Shown here piece after piece: positions 14,136-15,620 of a stretch of DNA of 15,620 nt. The position numbers and the translations under genes were made by a program. The notes beneath the pieces were generated by a model that searched no databases, was not told the DNA's origin, and saw only the letters and a program-made list of their open reading frames with translations. Location of the stretch: assembly GCA_025966295.1 (NCBI GenBank), contig JAOPVD010000097.1, forward strand, positions 1 through 15,620, given 5' to 3'. Numbering within the stretch: the stretch's first letter is position 1; each line of letters opens with the position of its first letter. This DNA is from Frankiales bacterium (lineage in GTDB: Bacteria; Actinomycetota; Actinomycetes; Mycobacteriales; SCTD01).

Positions 14136-14999
14136 TCAGGTCCCGGTGAGTGAGAAGTGCTGGTAGTCCTTGGGTCGGGAGAAGGTGCCGCCCCAGGTCC
14201 AGCCCTCGGCGGTGAACGCCCGGACGGCGGCGGAGCCGGGCAGCAGCATCCCCGGCCGCCGCCAGCCGCGGTCGCGGTAGGCGCTCGCCAGCTCGGGCAG
14301 CACCAGATCCCCGCGCACGAACGGGTTGTGGAACGGGTTGACGTCGATCGCCAGCCCGTAGGCGTGCGCCGAGAAGCGCCGCTGACCGCGCGCCGCCCGG
14401 CACACGAAGCCGGCGGTGTCGTTGCCGTCGCCGGTCGGCCGGGCGGTGACGTCCGCGGTCGTCGGCAGCCGCATCTGCTCGATCGGGAAGCCCTGCGCGA
14501 ACAGCGCGCGGAACGCCCGCACCACCGACGGCGCCGCCGTCGCCGCCACGACGAGCTCACCGGTGTGCGCCCTGCCGTCGAAGCCGCGGAACGTCAGCCT
14601 CAGGTACCGCAGCCGGGACAGCGGGACCGGGCAGCCCGGCCGGTAGGTCTGGCCCATCCGGGCCCGCAGCGCCGCCGTGATCGGTCCGCTGGTGGCGTGG
14701 AAGCGGCCGTCCCGCGGCGGCGGCAGCGCGTCGGCGGTGGGCAGCCGGCGGTCGCGCAGCACCCTCGGGGTCGCCAGCACCTGCCCGAAGCCGTCGGCCC
14801 GCAGCGGCAGCGGCGAGGCGCCCACCCGCCACACCGGGTACGGCGCCCGCGTCGGGAACGGGCTCGCCGCCGTCACGGCCGGCGTCGGTGCCGGCACCGG
14901 CGCGGTGGGCGCGGCCGTCGGCCCGGCCGTCGAACTCGCGCAGGCCGCGCTGAGCAGCACGGCCAGGACCGGGAGGGAGCGCACAGGCCAGGATGGCAT
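14136..14999 (-). CDS. Lipoprotein with M15-family (VanY/D-alanyl-D-alanine carboxypeptidase-like) peptidase domain
   Basis: Predicted membrane-anchored zinc peptidase acting on peptidoglycan stem peptides. The 287-residue protein starts with a short basic/hydrophobic leader and lipobox LSAAC (Cys20), then a Pro/Ala/Thr-rich linker (~21-55) suited to spanning from the membrane. The C-terminal third carries the M15 pattern: SAHAYGLAIDVNPFHNPFV with likely zinc ligands His212 and Asp219, and GWTWGGTFSRPKDYQHFSL with catalytic-type Asp278 and ligand His281. This matches the M15C/Peptidase_M15_4 subgroup; the exact bond (LD- or DD-) cannot be told. The ATG at 14999 has no good Shine-Dalgarno sequence; an alternative GTG at 14984 would still leave a signal peptide. 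It is divergent from purU with only 17 bp between starts. It lies 80 bp upstream of the ABC ATPase on the same strand, so read-through is possible. Confidence 0.87.
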   Translation of the reverse strand: MPSWPVRSLPVLAVLLSAACASSTAGPTAAPTAPVPAPTPAVTAASPFPTRAPYPVWRVGASPLPLRADGFGQVLATPRVLRDRRLPTADALPPPRDGRFHATSGPITAALRARMGQTYRPGCPVPLSRLRYLRLTFRGFDGRAHTGELVVAATAAPSVVRAFRALFAQGFPIEQMRLPTTADVTARPTGDGNDTAGFVCRAARGQRRFSAHAYGLAIDVNPFHNPFVRGDLVLPELASAYRDRGWRRPGMLLPGSAAVRAFTAEGWTWGGTFSRPKDYQHFSLTGT

Positions 15000-15004
15000 C
15001 CCCG

Positions 15005-15010
15005 TACGGT
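15005..15010 (+). promoter_or_regulatory. Candidate -10 element of purU
   Basis: TACGGT fits TAnnnT and ends 6 nt before GTG 15017, placing the transcript start at the start codon. No clear -35 is present. It lies within CCGTACGG (15002-15009), a small palindrome in the 17-bp gap between divergent starts. Confidence 0.35.
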
Positions 15011-15016
15011 GGTGCG

Positions 15017-15620
15017 GTGGATCTTGTCCTGACTCTGAGCTGCCCGGACCGGGTCGGGGTGGTGCACGCCGTGACCGGCCTGCTCGCGGCCCACCAGGCC
15101 AACATCCTCGACAGCCAGGAGTACGGCGACCCGGACACCGGGCGCTTCTTCATGCGGGTGCACGTCACCGGCGCCGCCGGGCTGCGTGAGGACTTCGGTG
15201 CCGTCGCCGAGCAGTTCGCGATGGAGTGGTCGCTGCACGACCTGGCCGTGCCGGAGAAGGTGCTGCTGCTGGTGAGTCGGCAGGGGCACTGCCTGCACGA
15301 CCTGCTGTACCGCCACAGCACCGGCTCCCTGCCGGCCGACGTGGTCGGGGTGGCCAGCAACCACGAGGACTTCCGCGGGCTGGTGGAGCGCTACGGGCTG
15401 CCCTTCCACCTGCTCGACCCCAAGGACGAGGGGCAGCTGCTGGCGCTGGCCGCCGGCGTGGACCTGGTGGTGCTGGCCCGGTACATGCAGATCCTGTCCG
15501 ACGGCCTGGTCGCGCAGCTGCCGGACACCATCAACATCCACCACTCGTTCCTGCCCAGCTTCAAGGGCGCCCGGCCCTACCACCAGGCGCACGAGCGCGG
15601 CGTGAAGCTGATCGGGGCCA
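15017..15620 (+). CDS. purU: Formyltetrahydrofolate deformylase PurU, 5' part (3' end outside window)
   Basis: Hydrolyses 10-formyltetrahydrofolate to formate and tetrahydrofolate, balancing the one-carbon pool and feeding PurT-type formate use. The first 201 codons are present. An N-terminal ACT domain (residues ~3-75) starts LVLTLSCPDRVGVVHAVTG and contains ANILDSQEYGD. The formyltransferase domain starts at KVLLLVSRQGHCLHDLLYRH, with ASNHEDFRGLVERYGLPFHLL and DLVVLARYMQILSDGL, followed by INIHHSFLPSFKGARPYHQA, which holds the catalytic-type Asn173 and His175. The third catalytic residue (Asp) would be beyond the window end. GTG 15017 places the ACT domain at the N-terminus as in homologues and follows a -10-like TACGGT. 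An in-frame ATG at 14993 would add eight residues and overlap the divergent lipoprotein gene. Identification is firm. Confidence 0.95.
   Translation, partial: MDLVLTLSCPDRVGVVHAVTGLLAAHQANILDSQEYGDPDTGRFFMRVHVTGAAGLREDFGAVAEQFAMEWSLHDLAVPEKVLLLVSRQGHCLHDLLYRHSTGSLPADVVGVASNHEDFRGLVERYGLPFHLLDPKDEGQLLALAAGVDLVVLARYMQILSDGLVAQLPDTINIHHSFLPSFKGARPYHQAHERGVKLIGA

Noticed and set aside
14056..14403. N-terminal extension of the ABC ATPase frame
   Set aside because: It overlaps the M15 domain of the lipoprotein gene in another frame, and a strong GGAGGAGG site directly precedes GTG 14055.

Overview
The window is very GC-rich, uses many GTG starts and carries a full-length CobN, a DrrAB-type exporter and a DHA2/TetR pair. 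This points to an actinobacterium. The general look, plus a palindrome with a GATCATG core that I recall only loosely as repeated in such genomes, would fit the Geodermatophilaceae/Frankiales/Micromonosporaceae range, but I cannot place it further from sequence alone.

Layout. (1) Positions 1-2196 (+): the 3' part of cobD and the complete cobQ, overlapping by 4 bp and probably one operon. (2) 2207-2282: a long near-perfect palindrome between convergent genes. (3) 2299-4546: a 14-helix DHA2 drug exporter (-) and a divergent TetR regulator (+), sharing a short promoter region with one perfect and one imperfect palindrome. (4) 4650-7862 (+): a secreted protein with an N-terminal beta-rich region, one Big_9-like domain and seven cadherin-like repeats. 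(5) 7917-11456 (+): cobN, the large subunit of aerobic cobaltochelatase. (6) 11464-14055 (-): a drrA-drrB-like ABC exporter followed by a stand-alone EAL-domain phosphodiesterase; transcription runs ATPase, permease, EAL. (7) 14136-14999 (-): a lipoprotein with an M15 (VanY/LD-carboxypeptidase-like) peptidase domain. (8) 15017 to the end (+): the 5' part of purU.

How the genes fit together. CobN, CobQ and CobD are three steps of the late-cobalt-insertion (aerobic) cobalamin route: cobalt insertion, amidation of the corrin side chains, and aminopropanol attachment. Here cobN is split from cobQ-cobD by the exporter/regulator pair and the cadherin-like protein, which have no evident role in B12 synthesis. 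No cobalamin riboswitch is visible, and the 54-bp gap before cobN is too short for one. The DHA2/TetR pair looks like a self-contained efflux unit. The DrrAB-EAL group may couple an exporter to cyclic-di-GMP turnover. Several (+) genes (tetR, cobN, purU) have a -10-like hexamer 6-7 nt before a GTG and no Shine-Dalgarno sequence, which suggests leaderless transcripts.

No intergenic stretch exceeds about 105 bp, and I saw no tRNA, rRNA, CRISPR array or insertion sequence. I do not see a convincing new multi-gene system. The most distinctive items are the cadherin-like secreted protein inside the cob genes, the tandem operators of the efflux pair, the large palindrome, and the EAL gene with a hairpin over its ribosome-binding site.
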